Positions 1-7,423 of a stretch of 64,000 nt of DNA are shown piece by piece. A model generated the notes under the pieces. It worked only from the letters and a program-made list of their open reading frames with translations, was not told the origin of the DNA and made no database searches. Positions within the stretch are counted from its first letter, which is position 1, and each line of letters begins with the position of its first letter. Both the position numbers and the translations under genes were made by a program. The DNA comes from Bermanella sp040371755 (GTDB taxonomy: Bacteria > Pseudomonadota > Gammaproteobacteria > Pseudomonadales > Oceanobacteraceae): the NCBI RefSeq assembly GCF_040371755.1, contig NZ_BAABWE010000005.1, positions 170,028 to 234,027 on the forward strand, read 5' to 3'.

Positions 1-2
1 TA

Positions 3-377
3 TTGGTTGTTATTAAAATCCATCGAATGAATATGGGGATGCAGTCTCGTACACTGGCGGCTTTGGCGGGTGTGTCGGCTAAGTTCATGTCGCAGCTTGA
101 GAACAATAAAACCACGGTGGAAACAGATACCTTAACCAAGGTCTCTCAAGTGCTGGGTTTAAAAATGCCGTATTTAGATAACCCAGAGGTATTGGCGCAG
201 GCCATTAGACAAAAACGTAAGGCACTGAATTTAGATCAAAGCGTTTTAGCGAGTCTATGCAATGTGTCGCCTAAGTTTTTATCGGCTTTAGAGAATGCAC
301 ACCCGAAGAAAAGACTGAATAAGGTGTTTGATGTGTTAAATGGATTGGGTTTAACAGTGGAGGTGGTTGAGCCATGA
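3..377 (+). CDS. hipB: HipB-type antitoxin with two HTH domains (5' end cut)
   Basis: DNA-binding antitoxin and autorepressor partner of the HipA kinase that follows. The protein shows two XRE/HipB-like helix-turn-helix units in tandem: residues about 2-55 (core SRTLAALAGVSAKFMSQLEN) and about 66-120 (core QSVLASLCNVSPKFLSALEN). Ordinary HipB has one such unit and works as a homodimer, so this looks like a fused dimer. The first unit begins right at the window edge and aligns with the start of the second, so only a few codons are probably missing upstream and the TTG at position 3 is not a trusted start. The stop overlaps the hipA start (ATGA), which indicates translational coupling. Assignment rests on the HTH pattern and on the adjacent hipA. 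Confidence 0.85.
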   Translation: MVVIKIHRMNMGMQSRTLAALAGVSAKFMSQLENNKTTVETDTLTKVSQVLGLKMPYLDNPEVLAQAIRQKRKALNLDQSVLASLCNVSPKFLSALENAHPKKRLNKVFDVLNGLGLTVEVVEP

Positions 378-1660
378 GCTGTTCTTTTAATGTTTATATG
401 AATGAGCGTTTAGCAGGGCAGTTGTTTGTGGATGACAGCATGCGCATGTCGTTTTGTTATGCCGCTGAGTATATTGAATTGGAAGGTACGTCAATTTCGT
501 TAACCTTACCTGTAGTGGGCGAGGCATATTCAGACGCGTTGGTTTTTCCCTTTGTTGAAAACCTATTACCAGAAGGGGAAATTCGTCAAAAGATTCAAGA
601 CCTGCATAAAATTGAAGACGGTAATTATGAGCGTTTATTGGATATATTAGGTGGGGATGTGGCAGGAGCCATTTCCTTTTACCCTCAAGGTGTCACACCT
701 TCCTTTCATGCAGAGCAGGCACTAACGCCTTTATCAGAATCGGATCTAAGCCAGTTATTACTGAATATTCAGGATCGCCCGTTCCATTCCGCTAGTCATG
801 AACAAGTTGGTAATCGGTTAAGTTTGGCGGGTGCGCAAAACAAATTGCCGGTTATTGTGAAAGACAGTGAAGTATACGAAGCCGGCCCTGAACCAAGTAC
901 GCATATCATCAAGCCTGCTCGTAAGGACGGTCGCTTTCCTTCTATTGTGTATAACGAATACATTTGTATGAAGGCGGCAAAAAGGGCCGGAATAGACGTG
1001 GCTGATGTGTCTTTATTATCAGTAATAAATGATGACAATAACGAAAGCGATGCTTTATTAATTAAACGGTTTGATCGGTACGAATCAGAAGGCAAAACCA
1101 TTCGTTTACCGCAAGAAGACCTATGTCAGTTAAACAGTATTGTTTCTACCCGTAAATATGAGGTTAGTGGTGGGTCTGGTTTTATTGAGTTGTTTTCAGC
1201 AATTAAAGCGTATAGTCAAATCCCAGCGCTAGATGATTTAGAAACCATTCGAAGAATTATTTTTAACCTAGTCATCGGTAACTATGACGCACACGGGAAG
1301 AACTTTTCTTTGTTAATAAATGATAAAAATAAAATATGGTTGAGTCCTGCTTACGATTTAGTTTGTACGCAGCTGTATGAAGAATTGGATACAAACTTTG
1401 CTATGAGTATTGATGGTATTTATGAATTAAAGGATTTAACGGAAGCGAATTTCGTTAACCTATTTAGTGCTATCGGTAAGAAGTATTCTGGCCTTAAAAA
1501 ACAGTTGATTGAATATTTAAATGCATCAGTGAAGGCAGTAGAATCAGAAGTGGCTGAGTTTGTTAAGGGGGATTTTTATCAATCTGATATTGATATGGCT
1601 AAAGTGATTTTGGCCACTATTAAAGATAACGAAAAACAATTAAGAGACATTTTAAAATAA
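374..1660 (+). CDS. hipA: HipA-family serine/threonine kinase toxin
   Basis: HipA toxins phosphorylate translation factors such as glutamyl-tRNA synthetase and cause growth arrest or persistence; the target here is unknown. At 428 aa the length is normal. Visible motifs are the N-terminal HipA domain (about 1-110), the LSLAGAQNK loop (149-157), the ATP-binding lysine in HIIKP (K180), LLIKRFDR (228-235), PQEDLCQ (246-252), the catalytic stretch GNYDAHGKN (302-310, D305) and the metal-binding SPAYDL (D328). All key residues are present, so the kinase is probably active. It overlaps hipB by 4 bases. A terminator follows at once, in a sequence block shared with the gcvP 3' region. Confidence 0.95.
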   Translation: MSCSFNVYMNERLAGQLFVDDSMRMSFCYAAEYIELEGTSISLTLPVVGEAYSDALVFPFVENLLPEGEIRQKIQDLHKIEDGNYERLLDILGGDVAGAISFYPQGVTPSFHAEQALTPLSESDLSQLLLNIQDRPFHSASHEQVGNRLSLAGAQNKLPVIVKDSEVYEAGPEPSTHIIKPARKDGRFPSIVYNEYICMKAAKRAGIDVADVSLLSVINDDNNESDALLIKRFDRYESEGKTIRLPQEDLCQLNSIVSTRKYEVSGGSGFIELFSAIKAYSQIPALDDLETIRRIIFNLVIGNYDAHGKNFSLLINDKNKIWLSPAYDLVCTQLYEELDTNFAMSIDGIYELKDLTEANFVNLFSAIGKKYSGLKKQLIEYLNASVKAVESEVAEFVKGDFYQSDIDMAKVILATIKDNEKQLRDILK

Positions 1661-1687
1661 AAAACGGCCCGTAGACCGTTTTTTTGT
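1659..1687 (+). terminator. Rho-independent terminator after hipA
   Basis: A short hairpin (ACGG...CCGT core with GC pairs) with A-run before and T-run after lies directly behind the hipA stop. It is a slightly degraded version of the terminator at 4241-4269, with one stem pair altered, and could serve both strands. Confidence 0.75.
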
Positions 1688-1693
1688 TTTATA

Positions 1694-1720
1694 GAATCGC
1701 GCGGGAGCGCGCTCCTACAT
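1694..1720. repeat. REP-like palindromic element, copy A
   Basis: A GC-rich imperfect palindrome (core GCGCGGGAGCGCGCTCCTAC) resembling the GTAGGAGC-type REP elements known from Pseudomonas and relatives. The same sequence recurs at 4276-4302; these were the only two copies noticed. Confidence 0.7.
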
Positions 1721-1751
1721 TGCTAAAGCTGCAAGATACGCGCAGCTTTAA

Positions 1752-1866
1752 TCAGTCCTCATACTCTTCAATCACAGGGTAAGAGCAAATCCCAAGTCTT
1801 TGATAGCGGATCCCAATACATATCACCAATACGGTTAACGGTTGGCCAGAACTTGTTGGCGTAAAC
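1752..1866 (-). pseudogene. Remnant of gcvP 3' end
   Basis: Read on the minus strand, this fragment ends in IEEYED and a stop exactly as GcvP does, and its distal part matches the DNA coding for NKFWPTVNRID of GcvP. Between them small indels break the frame, and nothing of gcvP remains beyond position 1866. It is a non-functional partial copy of about 115 bases; the intact gene ends at 4334. See the paired direct repeats. Confidence 0.85.
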
Positions 1867-1940
1867 TTTGCCAATTCGGGAGTTCCTAAGCTTAGCGAAG
1901 ATGTCGCCAAAGGAATATCAGATAAGTAAGCGATTAATAA

Positions 1941-1976
1941 CCCTATAAAATCCTTATATATCAATAACTTATAGGG
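1941..1976. promoter_or_regulatory. Inverted repeat upstream of ficA-fic
   Basis: CCCTATAA (1941-1948) and TTATAGGG (1969-1976) form a perfect 8-base inverted repeat with a 20-base AT-rich spacer, about 70 bases before the ficA-like start. It could be an operator for the module; that is inferred from position only. Confidence 0.35.
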
Positions 1977-2047
1977 ATCCCTTGATCTGGAGTACGCATC
2001 GGAAGTGTGCTATGCTTAAATTACTTATCTATAAAAATCTAATCGTT

Positions 2048-2233
2048 ATGGCCAGTGAAAGCGTATCTAAAAAGACAACATCATTGAAAGCCAAGCAAGC
2101 CTACGTGAAACGCACACGTTTAGGTAACTATTTTTCTAGTCGTTTGCTTGAAGGGCTGACAACAAAGAAGGTAGCAGGGAATCACTCTAAAGAAGATGTG
2201 ATCGCGAAACTCAGAGCAAATGCATCTGCTTAA
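2048..2233 (+). CDS. FicA/YhfG-type antitoxin of a Fic toxin
   Basis: A 61-aa protein resembling the small antitoxin FicA (YhfG family) that inhibits Fic AMP-transferases by inserting an inhibitory helix into the ATP site. The inhibitory motif [S/T]xxxE[G/N] is visible as S31-R-L-L-E35-G36 within SSRLLEGL, preceded by a basic helix (about 12-28), as in YhfG. The ATG at 2048 is chosen because homology starts after it; an in-frame TTG at 1982 would add 22 unrelated residues. No strong ribosome site is seen. The fic reading frame starts 6 bases after the stop, the usual antitoxin-toxin order. Confidence 0.75.
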   Translation: MASESVSKKTTSLKAKQAYVKRTRLGNYFSSRLLEGLTTKKVAGNHSKEDVIAKLRANASA

Positions 2234-2239
2234 TCTAAC

Positions 2240-2836
2240 ATGGATAAATAAGGCACAAATGAAGATCCGCTATGTTATCCGAATTCAAGTGTATTAATTA
2301 ATCGTCTAGGTATTCAAGATAAATTAGAGCTTGATGAAGCCGAAACCGAAATTACCGATCTCACCGTTTCTGAAATTGAATTCTCTCTCCCACCTTACGA
2401 TCTCAATTTTTTATGTCTTATACATAAAATTCTATTTTCCGACATATATGATTGGGCTGGTGAATTACGTCACATTGATATTAGCAAGGGCGAGACACGC
2501 TTTTGTCATGTGCAATATATCTCTAGTTCAGCTAAGAAGCTTTTTGAAGGGCTAAAAGAGCAAGATTATTTTGAAGGCCTAAATAGGGGTGACTTAGTTA
2601 AACAAGTGGCTGAGTTTTATGGTGATGTTAATATGCTTCACCCCTTTAGGGAAGGAAATGGCCGAGCACAACGTATTCTTTTCGAACACATAATCGTTAA
2701 TGCAGGATATGAGATTAGCTGGGAACCCATTCATAAAGATGAATGGATTCAAGCCAATATTTCAGCCGTTAATTGTGATTATGATCAGTTGGAGCAGATA
2801 TTTGATAAATGTATTGGTAGTGAAATTTATGAGTAG
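2240..2836 (+). pseudogene. fic: Fic-domain AMP-transferase toxin, nonsense at codon 4
   Basis: Fic toxins transfer AMP from ATP to a target hydroxyl. One open frame of 198 codons resembles E. coli Fic along its whole length, starting ATG-GAT-AAA, but codon 4 is TAA (2249-2251) where homologues suggest a tyrosine. After that the frame is clean. The active-site motif HPFREGNGRAQR (about 134-145) is complete, with catalytic His134. No ATG, GTG or TTG in frame follows the stop until the GTG at 2510 (codon 91), which would lose the N-terminal half and the target-docking flap. The gene is best called an inactivated toxin, although a sequencing error or readthrough would restore it. Confidence 0.85.
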
Positions 2837-2917
2837 ACTGATGGCGCAAACGAAGTTATTACGGCGTCAGATTTAGTCTGATCTACTACATCTGTTCAAA
2901 TACAATTTATTGGATAG

Positions 2918-4093
2918 TTAGTCATCTTTTTTTAAATTGGTCACTTCAATGGACTTATTTATAAACCCTTCTTTGTCTATATTGTGAATGATATATGTAT
3001 ACATTTTTTCGCCAATAATTGACGAAATAAAAGGTTCTTTCTTTTCACCTTCAATATAGCCAACAAACATATTTTCTATGTATGAGAATTCAAACTGATA
3101 ACAATTCGATTCCGTTACAAACTCATTGACATGAGTTAAATTAATATATGATTTAAAGCCCTCTCTCATGTCTAAATGGGTAAAATTTGGATAATCAATG
3201 GCCATTGTGAACTTTGTACTTTTAAGAGAGATCGCACCAATTAGTGAATCTTTCTTTTCTTCTTTAACTTGTATATCTATTGCTTTATCGGTGCTGTGAG
3301 GATCTAAGAAATAATCGCCTCTTTGTACCAATGGACCAGGGGCAAAACCTTCAGTAACTCTGGTAACTTTTTTATTTTCATCTATTTTAAATAAAACGAT
3401 AGTGGGAGATTGGGTATAATGAGGTTTGTATGAGACAACCACATCGTTTTGATTATCAAAATCCAAATCAATTATTTTGAAATTAGAAACAGATATACGA
3501 TATTTTTCTTCGTTAAAGACCTCAGGATATTCTGTGTTTAAAATGTAATCTTGAACAAGTTGGATCTCTTCTGGCATTGTCGCTTCAAAGTTCTTTCTAT
3601 CCGCTTCAGAATCTGAGGAGTGTGTTTCATCAAACTGGATTCTAATACTGGTCACTAATCCGTTTTGAGTTTCTAAACTAATATTTTCACCAAAATAATG
3701 GATATCAGTATTAGATACTGGGTCTTGTGTAATTTGGTCAATGGCTGGTTTACTTGAACTCGGTTCCCCAAAATCTTGAATTACTTTTTCAATTGATACA
3801 CCTAATCCAATCTTATTTGTAAATGTATCAGTTGGTTGAGACACGCCTGTCACTTGAATGGAACTTATAAAGTTACTACCAGATGGGTTTTCCATTATGA
3901 CAATGTAGTGATTTTCTTTAATAAAAGCTCTAAATACTGCATTGTTTTGGGTTACAACTTCACTAGGTTGACCTAGCAAATTCAAGGCTTTATCAATAGA
4001 ATCACCTAAAGATAAATTGTATAGAGTATTAAATTGCTCTGAATACACATAGGGATTAAATAAATAAGCGAAAACAAAAATTAAAACTCTCAT
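2918..4093 (-). CDS. Secreted protein of unknown function
   Basis: Not recognised as a named family. The 391-aa protein starts with a signal peptide (about residues 1-18, cleavage near VYS). Two stretches resemble each other and the BamE/SmpA-type pattern: LSLGDSIDKALNLLGQPSEV (about 27-46) and IGLGVSIEKVIQDFGEPSSS (about 95-114). A later segment (about 205-225, IIDLDFDNQNDVVVSY) resembles FG-GAP/VCBS-type repeats. This suggests a periplasmic or exported protein with two small alpha-beta units. It is AT-rich compared with gcvP and lies in the accessory patch between the fic module and the gcvP terminator. Confidence 0.7.
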   Translation of the reverse strand: MRVLIFVFAYLFNPYVYSEQFNTLYNLSLGDSIDKALNLLGQPSEVVTQNNAVFRAFIKENHYIVIMENPSGSNFISSIQVTGVSQPTDTFTNKIGLGVSIEKVIQDFGEPSSSKPAIDQITQDPVSNTDIHYFGENISLETQNGLVTSIRIQFDETHSSDSEADRKNFEATMPEEIQLVQDYILNTEYPEVFNEEKYRISVSNFKIIDLDFDNQNDVVVSYKPHYTQSPTIVLFKIDENKKVTRVTEGFAPGPLVQRGDYFLDPHSTDKAIDIQVKEEKKDSLIGAISLKSTKFTMAIDYPNFTHLDMREGFKSYINLTHVNEFVTESNCYQFEFSYIENMFVGYIEGEKKEPFISSIIGEKMYTYIIHNIDKEGFINKSIEVTNLKKDD

Positions 4094-4240
4094 ATTAGCT
4101 CCGATATTCGAATATCATCTTCTGCTTAACCTAGCGTATTGAAGTGTGTTTACTATACAGTTTTAATATGCCTCTTTGAATAAATTTATTAATAATATCT
4201 GATTTACTAGAGGCAGGTAGAAATAGGGTTTTCTGGAAAT

Positions 4241-4269
4241 AAAAAACGGCCCGCAGGCCGTTTTTTTGT
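4241..4269 (-). terminator. Terminator after gcvP
   Basis: Perfect stem ACGGCC/GGCCGT with a four-base loop, flanked by A and T runs, about 70 bases downstream of the gcvP stop. It is symmetric enough to act on both strands. Confidence 0.85.
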
Positions 4270-4275
4270 TTTATA

Positions 4276-4302
4276 GAATCGCGCGGGAGCGCGCTCCTAC
4301 AT
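4276..4302. repeat. REP-like palindromic element, copy B
   Basis: Same palindrome as at 1694-1720 (core GCGCGGGAGCGCGCTCCTAC), between the gcvP stop and its terminator, a typical extragenic position for REP elements. Confidence 0.7.
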
Positions 4303-4333
4303 TTCTAAAGATGCAAGGTACGCGCAGCTTTAA

Positions 4334-7234
4334 TCAGTCCTCATACTCTTCAATGGCAGGGCAGCTACAAATCAGATTACGATCCCCGTACACATCATCA
4401 ATACGGTTAACGGTTGGCCAGAACTTGTTGGCGTAAACCGCTGGTACTGGGAAGGCCGCTTGTTCGCGAGAATATGGACGTGTCCATTCCCCTGCGATGT
4501 CTTTCACCGTATGGGGTGCGTGTTTTAGCGGGTTAGAGTTTTCGTCCAGCTCGCCGGATTTCACGGCGTTGATTTCCGCTTTGATAGATACCATGGCTTC
4601 GATGAAGCGGTCTAGTTCGGCTTTGCTTTCCGATTCTGTCGGCTCAATCATGAAGGTGCCCGCCACAGGGAAGCTCATGGTTGGGGCGTGGAAGCCGTAG
4701 TCCATTAAACGCTTGGCGATGTCTACTTCAGAAATGCCGGTTTCGGCTTTAATTGGGCGTAGGTCAACGATACATTCGTGAGCCACGCGGCCATTTTGAC
4801 CAGAGTACAAAATTGGATAGTGTTCGCCCAATTTTTTGCTTAGGTAGTTGCCGTTTAACAGGGCCATTTGTGTGGCTTGGCGTAAGCCGTTAGCGCCCAT
4901 CATATTGATGTACATGTACGAGATCGGCAGGATAGACGCACTGCCATAAGGGGCCGCACTGACTGCACCTTGACCTACGGATTCATCATCAATTTCACGT
5001 ACTGCGTGGTTCGCAATAAAGGGGGCTAGGTGTTTGGCCACACCGATTGGGCCCATGCCCGGACCACCGCCACCGTGTGGGATGGCGAAGGTTTTGTGTA
5101 GGTTCATGTGTGATACGTCTGCGCCGATGTAACCCGGCGCGGTGATGCCCACTTGCGCGTTTAGGTTGGCGCCGTCCATGTATACTTGGCCGCCGTGTTC
5201 GTGAATCAGGTTACAAATTTCTTTGGCGCCGTCTTCGTAAATACCATGGGTGGATGGGTAGGTCATCATCAAGCACGATAAACTTTCGCTTAACTCTTCG
5301 GCTTTGGCTTTTAGGTCGGCAAAGTCTACATTGCCTTGTTCATCACACTTGGTTACGACCACGCGCATGCCTGCCATTTGTGCAGAGGCTGGGTTAGTAC
5401 CGTGGGCTGATTGTGGAATCAAACACACGTTGCGGTGACCTTCACCACGACTTTCGTGGTAATGCTTAATGGCCATTAAACCTGCGTATTCCCCTTGAGC
5501 ACCTGAGTTAGGCTGCATACAAATGGCGTCAAAGCCTGTGATGTCACGTAACCATGTGTCTAGGTTTTGAATCAGTTGCTCGTAGCCCGGTGTTTGTGAT
5601 TTAGGAGCAAATGGGTGGATGCCACCTATGGTTGGCCAAGTGACTGGAATCATTTCAGCGGTGGCGTTTAGCTTCATGGTGCAGCTGCCAAGGGTGATCA
5701 TGCTGTGGTTCATGGCAAGGTCTTTATTTTCAAGACGCTTCATGTAACGCAGCATTTCGTGTTCGGTTTGGTAGCTGTTGAATACTGGGTGGGTTAAAAA
5801 GTCGCTGGTACGTTGTAGAGACTCAGGGATCGAGCTTTCTACTTCTTCGTCTAACATAGCAATGTCGATATCCGTACGACCTGTGATCACTTGATACAAA
5901 GCTTCAAGGTCTTCACGGGTGGTGGTTTCACTGATGGAGAAACCCAGTACGCCATCAACATCCACTTGAGACTGAGTACGCAGGTTGATTTCAGCGGCGT
6001 CCGCGCGGGCTAGAATCTCGTCTTTGTTCGGTACTTCGATGGTCAATGTATCAAATGCACTTTGGTTTACGATGACTAAGCCTTCGATGTCTGCATCGGT
6101 AATGGCGGCGGCCATGATTTCCGTCATGCGGTGAATGCGGTTGGCGATGCGGATCAAACCATCGCGGCCATGATATACCGCAAAGAAAGAGGCAAGGTTC
6201 GATAATAAAACCTGAGCCGTACAAATGTTGGATGTGGCTTTCTCGCGGCGGATATGTTGCTCGCGGGTTTGCAGGGCCATGCGCAGCGCGCGGTTGCCAG
6301 ATGCATCAATGGACACACCAATTAAGCGGCCCGGCATGGAGCGTTTAAACGCATCTTTCGTAGCAAAAAACGCAGCGTGCGGGCCACCAAAACCCATGGG
6401 CACACCAAAGCGTTGGCTGTTACCTAGAGCAACGTCGGCACCTAATTCACCCGGAGATTTCAACATGGTTAAGGCCATTAGGTCGGTAGCCATGGCCACC
6501 ATGGCGTTTTTCTCGTGTAGCAGATCAATCAGCTCACCAAAATCGTTGATGTTGCCGTCTACGGCTGGGTATTGCAGTAGGGCACCAAAACACTCAACCT
6601 CGGCGGCGGTTTCCACTGGGCCGATGTGCAGTTCCCAGCCAAAGCCGTCAGCGCGGGTTTTTAGTACGTCGATGGTTTGTGGTAAGCAAAGCTCGTCCAC
6701 AAAAAAGACGTTAGATTTGTTTTTGCGCACTTGGCGTTTGATCAACGCCATGGCTTCAGCAGCGGCGGTGGCTTCATCCAACAAAGATGCGTTGGCTAGC
6801 TCCATGCCAGTTAGGTCGATGACCATTTGCTGGTAGTTTAATAAGGCTTCTAAACGACCTTGGGCAATCTCTGGCTGATACGGGGTGTAAGCTGTGTACC
6901 AACCTGGGTTTTCTAATACGTTACGGGTAATAACATTAGGTAAGCGCGTATCGTGGTAACCCATGCCTATGAAGCTTTTGTAGACTTTGTTTTGGTCAGC
7001 CAGCGCTTTTAGGTTGGCGAGTGCTTCGGCTTCTGGCACGGCATCGGCCATTTGTAGAAATGGTTCACGTAAAATGGACTTAGGTACAATTTGCGCAGTT
7101 AGATCATCAAGAGAATCAGCCCCTACTTCGCTCAGCATGGCGTTGATATCGGCCACATCTAAACTTAAATGACGGCCAATAAATTCATTACGGTTTTCAA
7201 GTTCGCTTAAACTGGATTGAGACAATGTCGCCAT
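4334..7234 (-). CDS. gcvP: Glycine dehydrogenase (decarboxylating), P-protein
   Basis: The PLP-dependent P-protein of the glycine cleavage system decarboxylates glycine and passes the aminomethyl group to lipoylated GcvH. At 966 aa it is full length, with both halves fused as in most Gammaproteobacteria. Visible are FIGMGYHDT near residue 90, the SCTMKLNA segment, and NLHKTFAIPHGGGGPGMGP around residue 710 with the PLP-binding lysine. The C-terminus SCPAIEEYED is duplicated in the fragment at 1752-1866. It lies on the same strand as gcvT and gcvH but is separated from them by an APC permease and a sensor gene, so it probably has its own promoter in 7235-7423. Confidence 0.98.
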   Translation of the reverse strand: MATLSQSSLSELENRNEFIGRHLSLDVADINAMLSEVGADSLDDLTAQIVPKSILREPFLQMADAVPEAEALANLKALADQNKVYKSFIGMGYHDTRLPNVITRNVLENPGWYTAYTPYQPEIAQGRLEALLNYQQMVIDLTGMELANASLLDEATAAAEAMALIKRQVRKNKSNVFFVDELCLPQTIDVLKTRADGFGWELHIGPVETAAEVECFGALLQYPAVDGNINDFGELIDLLHEKNAMVAMATDLMALTMLKSPGELGADVALGNSQRFGVPMGFGGPHAAFFATKDAFKRSMPGRLIGVSIDASGNRALRMALQTREQHIRREKATSNICTAQVLLSNLASFFAVYHGRDGLIRIANRIHRMTEIMAAAITDADIEGLVIVNQSAFDTLTIEVPNKDEILARADAAEINLRTQSQVDVDGVLGFSISETTTREDLEALYQVITGRTDIDIAMLDEEVESSIPESLQRTSDFLTHPVFNSYQTEHEMLRYMKRLENKDLAMNHSMITLGSCTMKLNATAEMIPVTWPTIGGIHPFAPKSQTPGYEQLIQNLDTWLRDITGFDAICMQPNSGAQGEYAGLMAIKHYHESRGEGHRNVCLIPQSAHGTNPASAQMAGMRVVVTKCDEQGNVDFADLKAKAEELSESLSCLMMTYPSTHGIYEDGAKEICNLIHEHGGQVYMDGANLNAQVGITAPGYIGADVSHMNLHKTFAIPHGGGGPGMGPIGVAKHLAPFIANHAVREIDDESVGQGAVSAAPYGSASILPISYMYINMMGANGLRQATQMALLNGNYLSKKLGEHYPILYSGQNGRVAHECIVDLRPIKAETGISEVDIAKRLMDYGFHAPTMSFPVAGTFMIEPTESESKAELDRFIEAMVSIKAEINAVKSGELDENSNPLKHAPHTVKDIAGEWTRPYSREQAAFPVPAVYANKFWPTVNRIDDVYGDRNLICSCPAIEEYED

Positions 7235-7423
7235 GCAGAGTGCCTTTGAGTCAATGTTACGGAAATATCCGTAAACTTTAGCTGGAAAATATTGGGGCGG
7301 ATTGTATCAGCGAGGGGCCAATTTGTCAGGGGAATTCCCTGTTTTCAGCCCCCATAGATGCGATTACAAAGGGCGTTCAAGTTGCCGTGAATAAAATGCA
7401 CTTTGGCCTACAAAAATACAGGG

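Larger units (their letters stand above)
1657..1866. repeat. Diverged direct repeat of gcvP 3' end plus terminator (copy A)
   Basis: This stretch matches 4238-4438 in the same orientation: terminator hairpin, REP-like palindrome, then the last ~115 bases of gcvP. Long identical runs remain, for example around the final codons and over the block ending at 1866, separated by substitutions and small indels. Similarity stops abruptly after GTAAAC at 1866. The repeat separates hipBA from the fic module and, with copy B, brackets 1867-4237. Confidence 0.9.
4238..4438. repeat. Direct repeat of gcvP 3' end plus terminator (copy B, intact)
   Basis: The undamaged counterpart of 1657-1866. It includes the gcvP terminator, the REP-like palindrome and the last ~105 coding bases of gcvP. 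Together with copy A it brackets about 2.4 kb holding ficA-fic and the secreted protein. Confidence 0.9.

Noticed and set aside
1867..2047. Plus-strand tail reading VPKLSEDVAKGISDK to a stop near 1929, as a gene remnant
   Set aside because: It looks a little like a protein C-terminus, but the frame is closed by a stop only about 25 codons upstream and no family is recognised.
6225..6836. 203-codon plus-strand open frame inside gcvP
   Set aside because: Antisense shadow of a GC-rich conserved gene; the composition is low-complexity Ser/Arg/Ala and no family is visible.
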